In this document: positions 6,970 through 12,708 of the stretch, piece after piece
Position numbering within the stretch: the stretch's first letter is position 1
How the letters are laid out: each line of letters begins with the position of its first letter
Source: an uncultured Verrucomicrobiae bacterium
GTDB lineage: Bacteria > Verrucomicrobiota > Verrucomicrobiia > Palsa-1439
Assembly: GCA_937927265.1 (NCBI GenBank)
Contig: CALBCO010000225.1
Location: forward strand, 1 to 12,708
Direction: 5' to 3'
DNA length: 12,708 nucleotides
Made by a program: the position numbers and the translations under genes
The notes under the pieces: generated by a model
The model's input: only the letters and a program-made list of their open reading frames with translations
What the model was told of the DNA's origin: nothing
Database searches by the model: none

Positions 6970-7503
6970 TTACTCGTGGGCGCGAATTGCGTCGATGACT
7001 TGCTGCGGTGTGGCGGCCGCGTCGAGTTGGCGTCGGAAGTTTTTTTGATTGAGCAGGCGGGCGAGTTTGGAGAGCAGTTGGAGGTGTTCGCGGACGTTGG
7101 GGGCGCACAGGAGAAAGAAGTGGTGGACGGGTTTACCGTCAAGCGCACCGAAGCTCACGCCTTGCGGATGCCGGCCATAGGCCAGCAGTGGGGCATCGAC
7201 CATGCCGACGATGGCGTTGCGGGCGTGGGGGACGGCCACCCCCTCGGTGACGCAGGTGGGGCAGAGATCTTCGCGGGCTTTCAAGGCTTGGAACAACGTC
7301 TCGCTCATTCGCGTCTCGGTGGGAGGAATGATAAGCGCGACCAATTCGCGCAATACCGCGTCGCGGTTGGTGCTCAGCAAGTTCATTTGGATCCGTTCGG
7401 GGAGCAGGGCGCTGCTGACGTTCAGGGGGGCCGGCATTCCCGTTGCGGTAGCCGGCAGAGGTGTTTGCGTGGCCTCTACTGATTTCGCAGTGGTCTTTTT
7501 CAT
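6970..7503 (-). CDS. PTS EIIA-domain protein (PtsN / fructose-mannitol EIIA type)
   Basis: The 177-residue protein has an N-terminal Ala/Pro/Thr-rich stretch of about 35 residues, then a PTS EIIA type-2 domain. The phosphoacceptor His is His93 in the signature EGVAVPHARN, followed by the conserved core with HHFFLLCAP and HLQLLSKLARLL. Such domains accept phosphate from HPr and either pass it to a sugar EIIB/EIIC or, as in PtsN, act as regulators. No EIIB, EIIC or HPr gene is next to it, which favours a regulatory role, but that is inference. I chose the ATG at 7503 (MKKTTAKS); the open frame extends to 7584 but the extra residues overlap the predicted promoter and look non-coding. No clear Shine-Dalgarno sequence is visible. 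It heads a likely two-gene unit with hemB. Confidence 0.9.
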   Translation of the reverse strand: MKKTTAKSVEATQTPLPATATGMPAPLNVSSALLPERIQMNLLSTNRDAVLRELVALIIPPTETRMSETLFQALKAREDLCPTCVTEGVAVPHARNAIVGMVDAPLLAYGRHPQGVSFGALDGKPVHHFFLLCAPNVREHLQLLSKLARLLNQKNFRRQLDAAATPQQVIDAIRAHE

Positions 7504-7523
7504 AAGCTGTTGTTCGAGGGGTG

Positions 7524-7552
7524 ATACTACGGGGAAACCGCGCCCTGTGCAA
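7524..7552 (-). promoter_or_regulatory. possible promoter of the EIIA-hemB unit
   Basis: On the minus strand TTGCAC (7552-7547) and TAGTAT (7529-7524) are separated by 17 bp and lie 20 bp upstream of the ATG at 7503. The match to the sigma-70 consensus is 3/6 and 4/6, so this is weak and rests mainly on spacing and position in the divergent gap. Confidence 0.3.
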
Positions 7553-7617
7553 GCGCGGTGGGCCGCGGAAATTTGAGGTTGCATCTCACGGTTGACCGGG
7601 TATGAAGACGGTCGCCG

Positions 7618-9147
7618 ATGCGAAGCCGATATCCATGGACTTGGGGATTGTTGTGGCTGTTGAGCGCGCTGTTTGCGCGGGCGGCCGACGAGAGCAGTTT
7701 GCCGACGTTCCGATCATATGCCGGGACGTTTCTGATCAATGATGGACATAACTATCTGGTCGAATCGGAATTGCATTTGCCTCTTTGGCAGGCTGCGCCG
7801 GTCAATTTTTACTATCGGCACCGTGAAACGACACCGTTTCGGGAGTGGAACGAGCAGGTTCGCGCTGAAGTGTTGCATCAACACGACGAAGTGCAGACCG
7901 ACTGTGTGCTTCACCCTTTCGTGCGCGCGATTTTTGTGGCCGGTTACCAGCGCAGTCAATGGGAAGACAAGCCCGGCAAGCTCAGTGCCTATGCGTTCGG
8001 TGCCGGTCTGGGTTCGACGCTCTATCGCGATTGGCCGCGCGTTGCGTGGCAGGTGATTGCCGGCGGGTACGCGGACCGGGAAAATGTGCCGGCTATTTGG
8101 TGGGTCGAAGCGTCTGGTACGTGGCGGGTGATGGACTTCATGAAAGACACCTACCTCGGATCGCGCTACCGGGCTGGTGTGGCGGTGACCGGGGAACTGG
8201 AGTTGATCGGGAATGACGATCGCAGTCGCGGCGTGTACCGGCTGGGGCCCGAACTGCAGTTGACGACCGCCAACGGTAACGAGGCGCGAATGCGTTGCGA
8301 GTGGTATCGCAATGACGATAATCCCTTCTACGGTAGTGACGAGAACGGCCTGTTGTTCGGTTTCGAGCTGTCCTCCATGAGGGACGATCAATACATCTGG
8401 CGAGCGTGGGAGAACCGTCAACCGGGGTGGTTGCCGTTGTGTTGGGGCAGTTTCGACGCCGGGGTGGGGGACCGTTACTGGGTGCAGCATTTCGAGATCA
8501 ACGCGGAATTGGTGGATGTTGCCATCGCCGACCATCTTGTGACTGGAACAGTGTGGTTTGAAACCCGTCAGGAACATCGCTACGGCGACTATGACAACAT
8601 CCAGTATTCCGTGACGCTGGGTGTGCAAAGTGCCGTGGGTTGGGAAACGATCTTATCGCAGCATCAACCCCTTGTCGTTGGCGCTGATTTTCTGCATCGG
8701 AGCGATCATGCCCTGGACCCAGACGACGAGCGTGTGCCGGCCACGGGATTGATCAAGAATGGCAGCGCCAACGTTTTGCCGCGGTTCCGCCTGCAAACGC
8801 TGGGTTGGGACCTACCGTATCGCGATCCCAGCATCTATGATCGCCGCACCGCTTGGCTGCACCAGTTTGACTGGCGCGTGACCGGCGGCTGGAACATCGG
8901 CAACACGCACCAGCGCGGCAAGGTCTCCGGTCAACTCGGTTTGAGTTGGGATATCGCCGCCGTTCAAGGGTACGTTTGCTACGCGCGAGGCCTCGTCTCC
9001 GGTGGCAACGAAACGCCGGACGCATCCGTGGAGTTTGGCGTGCGCCGGCCAGCCTTCAAATTGTTTGGCCGGTACGAAGATTACGGCGTGACTTCGACCA
9101 TCGCGCGGGGGGCGACATTCACCATCGGTCTCGGCGCGTATCTGTGA
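7618..9147 (+). CDS. secreted, probable outer-membrane beta-barrel protein of unknown function
   Basis: I do not recognise a family. The 509-residue protein starts with a clear Sec signal peptide: Arg at residues 2 and 4, a hydrophobic core WGLLWLLSALFA, and a likely cleavage at ARA-ADES near residue 23. The mature part is rich in Trp, Tyr, Gly and charged residues, with many alternating polar/aromatic strands (for example RYRAGVAVTGELELIG, YSVTLGVQSAVGWETIL, FKLFGRYEDYGVTST). It ends in ATFTIGLGAYL; an aromatic or hydrophobic last strand is typical of barrels inserted by BamA. There are only two or three cysteines and no obvious enzyme motif. It is transcribed divergently from the EIIA-hemB unit and ends 1 bp from the convergent lexA gene. 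No strong Shine-Dalgarno sequence precedes the ATG. A soluble periplasmic protein is the main alternative. Confidence 0.85.
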   Translation: MRSRYPWTWGLLWLLSALFARAADESSLPTFRSYAGTFLINDGHNYLVESELHLPLWQAAPVNFYYRHRETTPFREWNEQVRAEVLHQHDEVQTDCVLHPFVRAIFVAGYQRSQWEDKPGKLSAYAFGAGLGSTLYRDWPRVAWQVIAGGYADRENVPAIWWVEASGTWRVMDFMKDTYLGSRYRAGVAVTGELELIGNDDRSRGVYRLGPELQLTTANGNEARMRCEWYRNDDNPFYGSDENGLLFGFELSSMRDDQYIWRAWENRQPGWLPLCWGSFDAGVGDRYWVQHFEINAELVDVAIADHLVTGTVWFETRQEHRYGDYDNIQYSVTLGVQSAVGWETILSQHQPLVVGADFLHRSDHALDPDDERVPATGLIKNGSANVLPRFRLQTLGWDLPYRDPSIYDRRTAWLHQFDWRVTGGWNIGNTHQRGKVSGQLGLSWDIAAVQGYVCYARGLVSGGNETPDASVEFGVRRPAFKLFGRYEDYGVTSTIARGATFTIGLGAYL

Positions 9148-9148
9148 T

Positions 9149-9748
9149 TCAGAGCCGTCGCTCATAACTGCGGATTACCCCGATCACTTTGCCGACCACG
9201 CGGGTATCGCCCGTCACGGGGATCGGCTCATAGGCCGTGTTGGCTGGTTGCAACCAGAGTTGGCTGCCGCGCTGGGCCAAACGTTTCACGGTCGCTTCAC
9301 CGTCCACCAACGCCACCACAATGTCGTTGGCCTCCGCGTGATCTTGCGTTCGCACGACCACGAGGTCGCCCTCGTGGATCCCGGCCTCGGTCATCGAATC
9401 GCCTTGTACTCGCAATGCGAACACTTTCTCGCCGGTAAACTCGGTTGAAAGATCCACCGTGCCCTCGATGTTCTCCTCGGTAAGCAACGGTCCGCCCGCA
9501 GGCACGCGCCCCAGCACCGGTAAGCCCCGCAGCCAGTCCGCCGGCAGCAAACCCCGCGACTTGCCCGGTAACGCGCGCAAATAGTTTTTGCGTTCGAGCG
9601 CGCGGAGATGGTCGCGCACCGTGCCGGTGGAGCGGAAGCCAAACGCTTGGCCGATTTCGCGGATGGTGGGCGGATGTCCTTCTTGGCGGATGTGACGAGT
9701 GATATAGCGCAGCAATTTTTTCTGGGGCGGCGTGAGTGGTTCGTTCAT
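9149..9748 (-). CDS. lexA: LexA repressor, SOS regulator
   Basis: LexA represses DNA-damage genes and cleaves itself when RecA filaments form. The 199-residue protein has the N-terminal winged helix (PTIREIGQAFGFRSTGTVRD, recognition helix around residues 39-50) and the C-terminal S24 peptidase domain. The self-cleavage site is Ala84-Gly85 in RVPAGGP, the catalytic Ser118 is in GDSMTEAGI, and Lys155 is in ATVKRLA. I chose the ATG at 9748 (MNEPLTPPQKK), the usual LexA start. The open frame runs to 9805, but the extension would read through a predicted promoter and palindrome. The predicted -10 box ends only 6 bp before this ATG, so the mRNA may be leaderless. It lies downstream of the receiver-domain gene but probably has its own promoter. 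Confidence 0.96.
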   Translation of the reverse strand: MNEPLTPPQKKLLRYITRHIRQEGHPPTIREIGQAFGFRSTGTVRDHLRALERKNYLRALPGKSRGLLPADWLRGLPVLGRVPAGGPLLTEENIEGTVDLSTEFTGEKVFALRVQGDSMTEAGIHEGDLVVVRTQDHAEANDIVVALVDGEATVKRLAQRGSQLWLQPANTAYEPIPVTGDTRVVGKVIGVIRSYERRL

Positions 9749-9754
9749 GCAACC

Positions 9755-9784
9755 CATATACCACACAGATGTGTGGTCACGCAA
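9755..9784 (-). promoter_or_regulatory. predicted lexA promoter
   Basis: On the minus strand TTGCGT (9784-9779) and TATATG (9760-9755) are 18 bp apart. The predicted transcription start falls at or next to the A of the lexA ATG (9748). The boxes match the consensus only 3/6 and 4/6, but the spacer is filled by a perfect palindrome, which supports a repressible promoter. Confidence 0.4.
9760..9777. promoter_or_regulatory. perfect 18-bp palindrome, likely LexA operator
   Basis: ACCACACAGATGTGTGGT consists of two perfect 8-bp arms around GA. It sits 12 bp upstream of the lexA ATG, between the predicted -35 and -10 boxes, where an autoregulatory LexA dimer would block RNA polymerase. It does not resemble the gammaproteobacterial CTGT-N8-ACAG box or the Gram-positive GAAC-N4-GTTC box, so if LexA binds here the motif is lineage-specific. 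Another repressor is possible. Confidence 0.5.
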
Positions 9785-9794
9785 CGGAAAAGTG

Positions 9795-10145
9795 TCAGGT
9801 CGCAAGGTTGGCGATGACCCGGCCCAATGCCGACAGGTCGAAGGGTTTTTCCACGAACCCGGCCGCGCCGGCCGTGCGTGCTTGGCTGGCCGTGGTGCGG
9901 CCGGCGGTCACGACGACGATCATGGCACGCGGATCCAGGCTGTGCAGCCGCGCCGTGCAGGTCAAGCCGTCCATCACCGGCATCCGCACGTCCATCAACA
10001 CGATTTCGGGATGAGACTCGGTGAAGGCCCGCACCGCCTGCTCGCCGTCGGCCGCCACGCTGACGACTTCATGGCCGAGATACTCGACGGCCATCCGTAA
10101 AGCAAAGCGGACAGAATCGGAATCCTCAGCGATCATCACTTTCAT
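9795..10145 (-). CDS. stand-alone CheY-like response regulator receiver
   Basis: A 116-residue single receiver domain. The acidic pocket is Glu7-Asp8 (MIAEDSD), the phosphoacceptor is Asp52 (IVLMDVRMPVMDG), and the switch residues are Thr80 (VVVTAG) and Lys100 (FVEKPF). There is no DNA-binding or enzymatic output domain, so it acts by protein contact or as a phosphorelay step. No histidine kinase or chemotaxis gene is in the window, so its partner is unknown. I chose the ATG at 10145 (MKVMIAED) with a weak TGGA about 7 nt upstream; the open frame to 10283 would overlap ctaF and adds non-conserved sequence. It lies 94 bp after the oxidase genes and 46 bp before lexA. Confidence 0.93.
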   Translation of the reverse strand: MKVMIAEDSDSVRFALRMAVEYLGHEVVSVAADGEQAVRAFTESHPEIVLMDVRMPVMDGLTCTARLHSLDPRAMIVVVTAGRTTASQARTAGAAGFVEKPFDLSALGRVIANLAT

Positions 10146-10159
10146 GGTGATTCCATTTA

Positions 10160-10196
10160 GCAACGACCATGCCACCAGTGGCCGGGCGGCCGTTGC
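10160..10196. repeat. nested inverted repeat upstream of the receiver gene
   Basis: Outer arms GCAACG (10160-10165) and CGTTGC (10191-10196) enclose an inner palindrome GCCACCAGTGGC (10171-10182). It lies 14-50 bp upstream of the receiver ATG. There is no T-run after it in the minus direction, so it is not a standard terminator; it could be a leader structure or a protein-binding site. Confidence 0.3.
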
Positions 10197-10239
10197 CCTC
10201 AAAAACGCAAGGGAATGGACGTTTTGGACGAGGAAGTTC

Positions 10240-10539
10240 TCAGCCGGCCAGACCCGCCAGCCAGGCGCGGGTGAGGTAGTCACTCATCAAGAGCAACAAC
10301 AAAATGCCCAGCCAAAGCACCCCGGCGCCGACAAACACCCAAATCAGATGCTCGCTGTAGCGCACGTGCATGAAGAACAACACCACCAACGTCGCCTTCA
10401 CTACGGCAATGCTCATCGCCACCACCATGTTGAACGGGCCAAGATTGAAAAAGGCAACGATGACCGTCACCCCGGTCAACACTAACAGGCCGGCAAAGAT
10501 GGCGAGGTACAACTTCGGGGAGCAGAGGTGCTGATTCAT
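10240..10539 (-). CDS. ctaF: cytochrome c oxidase subunit IV (CtaF type)
   Basis: A 99-residue membrane protein with three predicted helices: LYLAIFAGLLVLTGVTVIVA, a second around MVVAMSIAVVKATLVVLFFM, and a third around LIWVFVGAGVLWLGILLLLL. The conserved FFMHVRYS sequence after the second helix is characteristic of the small prokaryotic subunit IV of caa3-type oxidases. The role is assembly or stability of the oxidase rather than catalysis. Its ATG overlaps the TGA of subunit III (TGATG), so the two are translationally coupled. Confidence 0.9.
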   Translation of the reverse strand: MNQHLCSPKLYLAIFAGLLVLTGVTVIVAFFNLGPFNMVVAMSIAVVKATLVVLFFMHVRYSEHLIWVFVGAGVLWLGILLLLLMSDYLTRAWLAGLAG

Positions 10540-11189
10540 CAGTGGTGCCTCTCAATCAGATACAACAACGGGAACAGGAAAATCCAGATGATGTCCACGA
10601 AATGCCAATACAACCCGCTAATCTCCACCGGTGTGTTGTAGGCGGCGGAGAACTTGCCACGCCACGCTTGCACCACCAACCACGCCAGAATCCCCAGCCC
10701 GACCACCATGTGAAAAGCGTGCAGGCCGGTCATCGCGAAATAGAACGAGAAGAACACATATGCCTGTTGCCACAGGTCGCCGGGGAACTGGAAGCCGGGA
10801 CCGGGAATGAGATGTTCGTGATACTTGTGCGTGTACTCGACCGCTTTGACGCCGAGGAACGTCGCGCCGAACAGCATCGTCACCAATAACCAGCCGATCA
10901 GGAACTTGCGCCGCCCGCGTTGCGCAGCATGAACCGCCAGCGCCATCGTCAAGCTGCTGCCGATCAACACCGCCGTGTTGAGTGCACCCCAACCGATGTT
11001 CAGATGCCGGCTGGCCTCGGCAAATCCCGGCAGGTACGACCACCGATACACTGTGTAGCCGGCAAACAATCCGCCGAACATCATGATTTCCGTGAGCAGA
11101 AACACCCACATGCCGAGCAACGCTGCCGAACGTTGCTGGGTCACGTCATCAAACTGATGCGCCAAGCCGGTGGTCTGCGGGTGGCTCAT
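10539..11189 (-). CDS. ctaE: cytochrome c oxidase subunit III
   Basis: The 216-residue protein is the short, five-helix form of subunit III found in caa3-type oxidases, without the first two helices of the mitochondrial type. Recognisable parts are LLGMWVFLLTEIMMFGGLFA, the conserved helix with EYTHKYHEHLIPG after it, YFAMTGLHAFHMVVGL with the two conserved His, and the final EISGLYWHFVDIIWIFLFPL. It is a non-catalytic core subunit that stabilises subunit I. I chose the ATG at 11189 because GGAGGGG lies about 9 nt upstream and the ATG comes 1 nt after the subunit I stop. The open frame extends 33 bp further into ctaD. Confidence 0.96.
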   Translation of the reverse strand: MSHPQTTGLAHQFDDVTQQRSAALLGMWVFLLTEIMMFGGLFAGYTVYRWSYLPGFAEASRHLNIGWGALNTAVLIGSSLTMALAVHAAQRGRRKFLIGWLLVTMLFGATFLGVKAVEYTHKYHEHLIPGPGFQFPGDLWQQAYVFFSFYFAMTGLHAFHMVVGLGILAWLVVQAWRGKFSAAYNTPVEISGLYWHFVDIIWIFLFPLLYLIERHH

Positions 11190-11190
11190 G

Positions 11191-12708
11191 TCAGTGCCCC
11201 TCCGCCGGCGTGGTCGGATCATAGTTGTAGGCGTCTTCGACCACGGGAGCCGTCACAAAATTCTCCGTGGGCGGCGGCGATGGCGTTTGCCATTCCAACC
11301 CCTTGGCGTTCCACGGATTCGACCCCGCCGCTTTGCCGAACAACAAGGACCAGGCGAGGTAAATCATCGGCAACAAATAGCCCACGCCGAGAATCGTCGC
11401 GCCGGCCGTGGAGAGCACATTGAGCACTTGAAACTCTTCCGGGTAGAAATGATACCGGCGCGGCATGCCGAGGTAACCGAGCAGAAATTGCGGGAAGAAG
11501 GTCAGATTGAATCCGACGAAGATGATCGTCGCCGCGATGCGGGCCGGCCATTCGGGATACATCTTGCCGGTCGCTTTCGGCCACCAGTAATGCAGGCCAC
11601 CCAGATACGCCATCAACACGCCGCCGACCATGATGTAATGAAAATGCGCCACAACGAAATACGTGTCGTGCACGTGCACGTCCACCGCCAACGTCGCCAA
11701 AAACAACCCGGTCAGCCCGCCGATCATGAACAGCCCGATGAACCCGAACGCGTAGATCATCGGCGCGTTGAATGAGATTGAGCCTTTGTAGAGCGTGGCG
11801 GTCCAGTTGAACACTTTCACCGCGCTGGGGATTGCCACCAACATGCTTAACACCGAAAACACCAGCCCGGCGTAGGTGGATTGCCCGCTCACGAACATGT
11901 GGTGCCCCCACACCAAAAACCCGAACACCGCAATAGCCAGACTCGACCCCGCGATGAACCGGTAGCCATATACCCGCTTGCGCGAGAATGCCGTCACCAG
12001 CTCGCTCATCACGCCCATGCTCGGCAGGATCATGATATAGACCGCCGGGTGCGAGTAGAACCAGAACAAGTGTTGGAACAAAATGGGGTCGCCGCCAAAC
12101 CGCGGATCAAAAATCCCAATGTGAAACAGCCGTTCCAGTCCGACGAGTACAATCGCAATCGCCACCACCGGCGTGCCGAGCACCATGATCAAACTCGTCG
12201 CGTAATGCGCCCACACAAACAACGGCAAGCGGCCCCACGTCATCCCCGGCGCCCGCATCTTGTGTACCGTGACGATGAAATTCAGCCCGGTCAGGATGGA
12301 GGAAAACCCGGTAATGAAAATCCCCAACGCCATCAGGATCACGTGGCTGTTCGCGTACGTGCTGCTGTATGGCGTGTAAAACGTCCACCCGGTATCCACG
12401 CCGCCCGACGCCGCCACAATCAGCGAAAACGCGCCGCCAATCGTATAAACGTACCAACTCGCCAGATTCAGTTTCGGGAACGCCAAGTCTCGCGCGCCGA
12501 TCATGATCGGCAACAGGAAATTACCCATCACCGCCGGCACCACGGGGATCAAAAAGAAAAACACCATGATCACCCCGTGCATGGTGAACAGCCGGTTGTA
12601 CTGTTCCGAGCCGACGAGATCGCCACGCGGCGTCAGCAGTTCCAGCCGAATCAACAACGCAAACACGCCGCCGAGCAGGAAGAACAACGTCACCGTCGCC
12701 AGATACAA
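11191..12708 (-). CDS. ctaD: cytochrome c oxidase subunit I, A2 type (N-terminus outside window)
   Basis: The catalytic subunit of a heme-copper oxidase, reducing O2 to water and pumping protons in the cytoplasmic membrane. 505 residues are visible; the first codon at the window edge is a TTG inside the gene, so the true start is beyond it. Ligands seen: heme a His44 (FTMHGVIMV), CuB His220 with the cross-linked Tyr224 (YSHPAVY), CuB His269-His270 (WGHHMFVSGQ), and heme a3 His355 and heme a His357 (VVAHFHY). YSHPAVY, with no Glu before Val, marks the A2 subfamily, where a Tyr-Ser pair replaces the Glu of the D-channel in A1 enzymes. The C-terminus is Pro-rich and soluble. Genes for subunit II and cytochrome c are expected to lie upstream, outside the window. 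Confidence 0.98.
   Translation of the reverse strand: MYLATVTLFFLLGGVFALLIRLELLTPRGDLVGSEQYNRLFTMHGVIMVFFFLIPVVPAVMGNFLLPIMIGARDLAFPKLNLASWYVYTIGGAFSLIVAASGGVDTGWTFYTPYSSTYANSHVILMALGIFITGFSSILTGLNFIVTVHKMRAPGMTWGRLPLFVWAHYATSLIMVLGTPVVAIAIVLVGLERLFHIGIFDPRFGGDPILFQHLFWFYSHPAVYIMILPSMGVMSELVTAFSRKRVYGYRFIAGSSLAIAVFGFLVWGHHMFVSGQSTYAGLVFSVLSMLVAIPSAVKVFNWTATLYKGSISFNAPMIYAFGFIGLFMIGGLTGLFLATLAVDVHVHDTYFVVAHFHYIMVGGVLMAYLGGLHYWWPKATGKMYPEWPARIAATIIFVGFNLTFFPQFLLGYLGMPRRYHFYPEEFQVLNVLSTAGATILGVGYLLPMIYLAWSLLFGKAAGSNPWNAKGLEWQTPSPPPTENFVTAPVVEDAYNYDPTTPAEGH

Noticed and set aside
6070..7482. A 470-codon open frame on the plus strand across hemB and the EIIA gene
   Set aside because: It lies antisense to two confidently identified genes; its composition (His/Arg/Asp rich) is that of a complementary-strand shadow in GC-rich DNA and it shows no known motif.
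10201..10225. Intrinsic terminator after the oxidase genes (AAAACG...CGTTTT)
   Set aside because: The stem is only six A/T-rich pairs with a 12-base loop, too weak to call.
5980..12708. General sequencing error as the explanation for all lesions
   Set aside because: About 6.7 kb of neighbouring coding sequence has no frameshift or internal stop, and the lesions include a deletion and substitutions as well as indels. Local misassembly is still possible and needs read checks.

Overview
The window looks like part of a chromosome from a Verrucomicrobiota-type bacterium. The reasons are a Cas12b remnant that resembles the verrucomicrobial (Opitutaceae) branch of that family as I remember it, an A2-type caa3-like cytochrome oxidase operon, and weak Shine-Dalgarno use. 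This assignment is an inference from gene content only.

Positions 1-5890 hold a type V-B CRISPR-Cas locus, all on the minus strand, in the order cas12b - (inserted four-helix-bundle gene) - cas4-cas1 fusion - cas2 - candidate tracrRNA and repeat. Every protein gene in it is broken. cas12b has a 5' frameshift, an Asp-to-His change in the RuvC-I motif, and an internal deletion that joins the region just after RuvC-I to the extreme C-terminus. The four-helix-bundle gene has a stop at codon 10 and two frameshifts. cas4-cas1 has an in-frame TGA between two catalytic motifs of Cas1. cas2 has a one-base deletion. The remaining codons are largely free of further stops, so the decay looks recent. Downstream of cas2, at the left edge, is a structured segment whose hairpin and anti-repeat order matches the Cas12b guide RNA scaffold. 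It runs directly into a single candidate repeat.

Positions 5989-7503 (minus) hold hemB (tetrapyrrole synthesis), preceded by a PTS EIIA-domain gene. Diverging from these, 7618-9147 (plus) encodes a secreted or outer-membrane protein of unknown function. It ends 1 bp from the convergent lexA gene.

Positions 9149-12708 (minus) hold, in transcription order, cytochrome c oxidase subunits I (cut by the window edge), III and IV, then a stand-alone CheY-like receiver protein, then lexA. A perfect 18-bp palindrome lies over the predicted lexA promoter and is a likely autoregulatory operator. All genes to the right of the CRISPR locus are intact, so the cluster of lesions to the left is less likely to be a general sequence-quality problem. 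The noteworthy system here is a fossil or naturally nuclease-dead Cas12b locus with a possibly cis-fused guide RNA.
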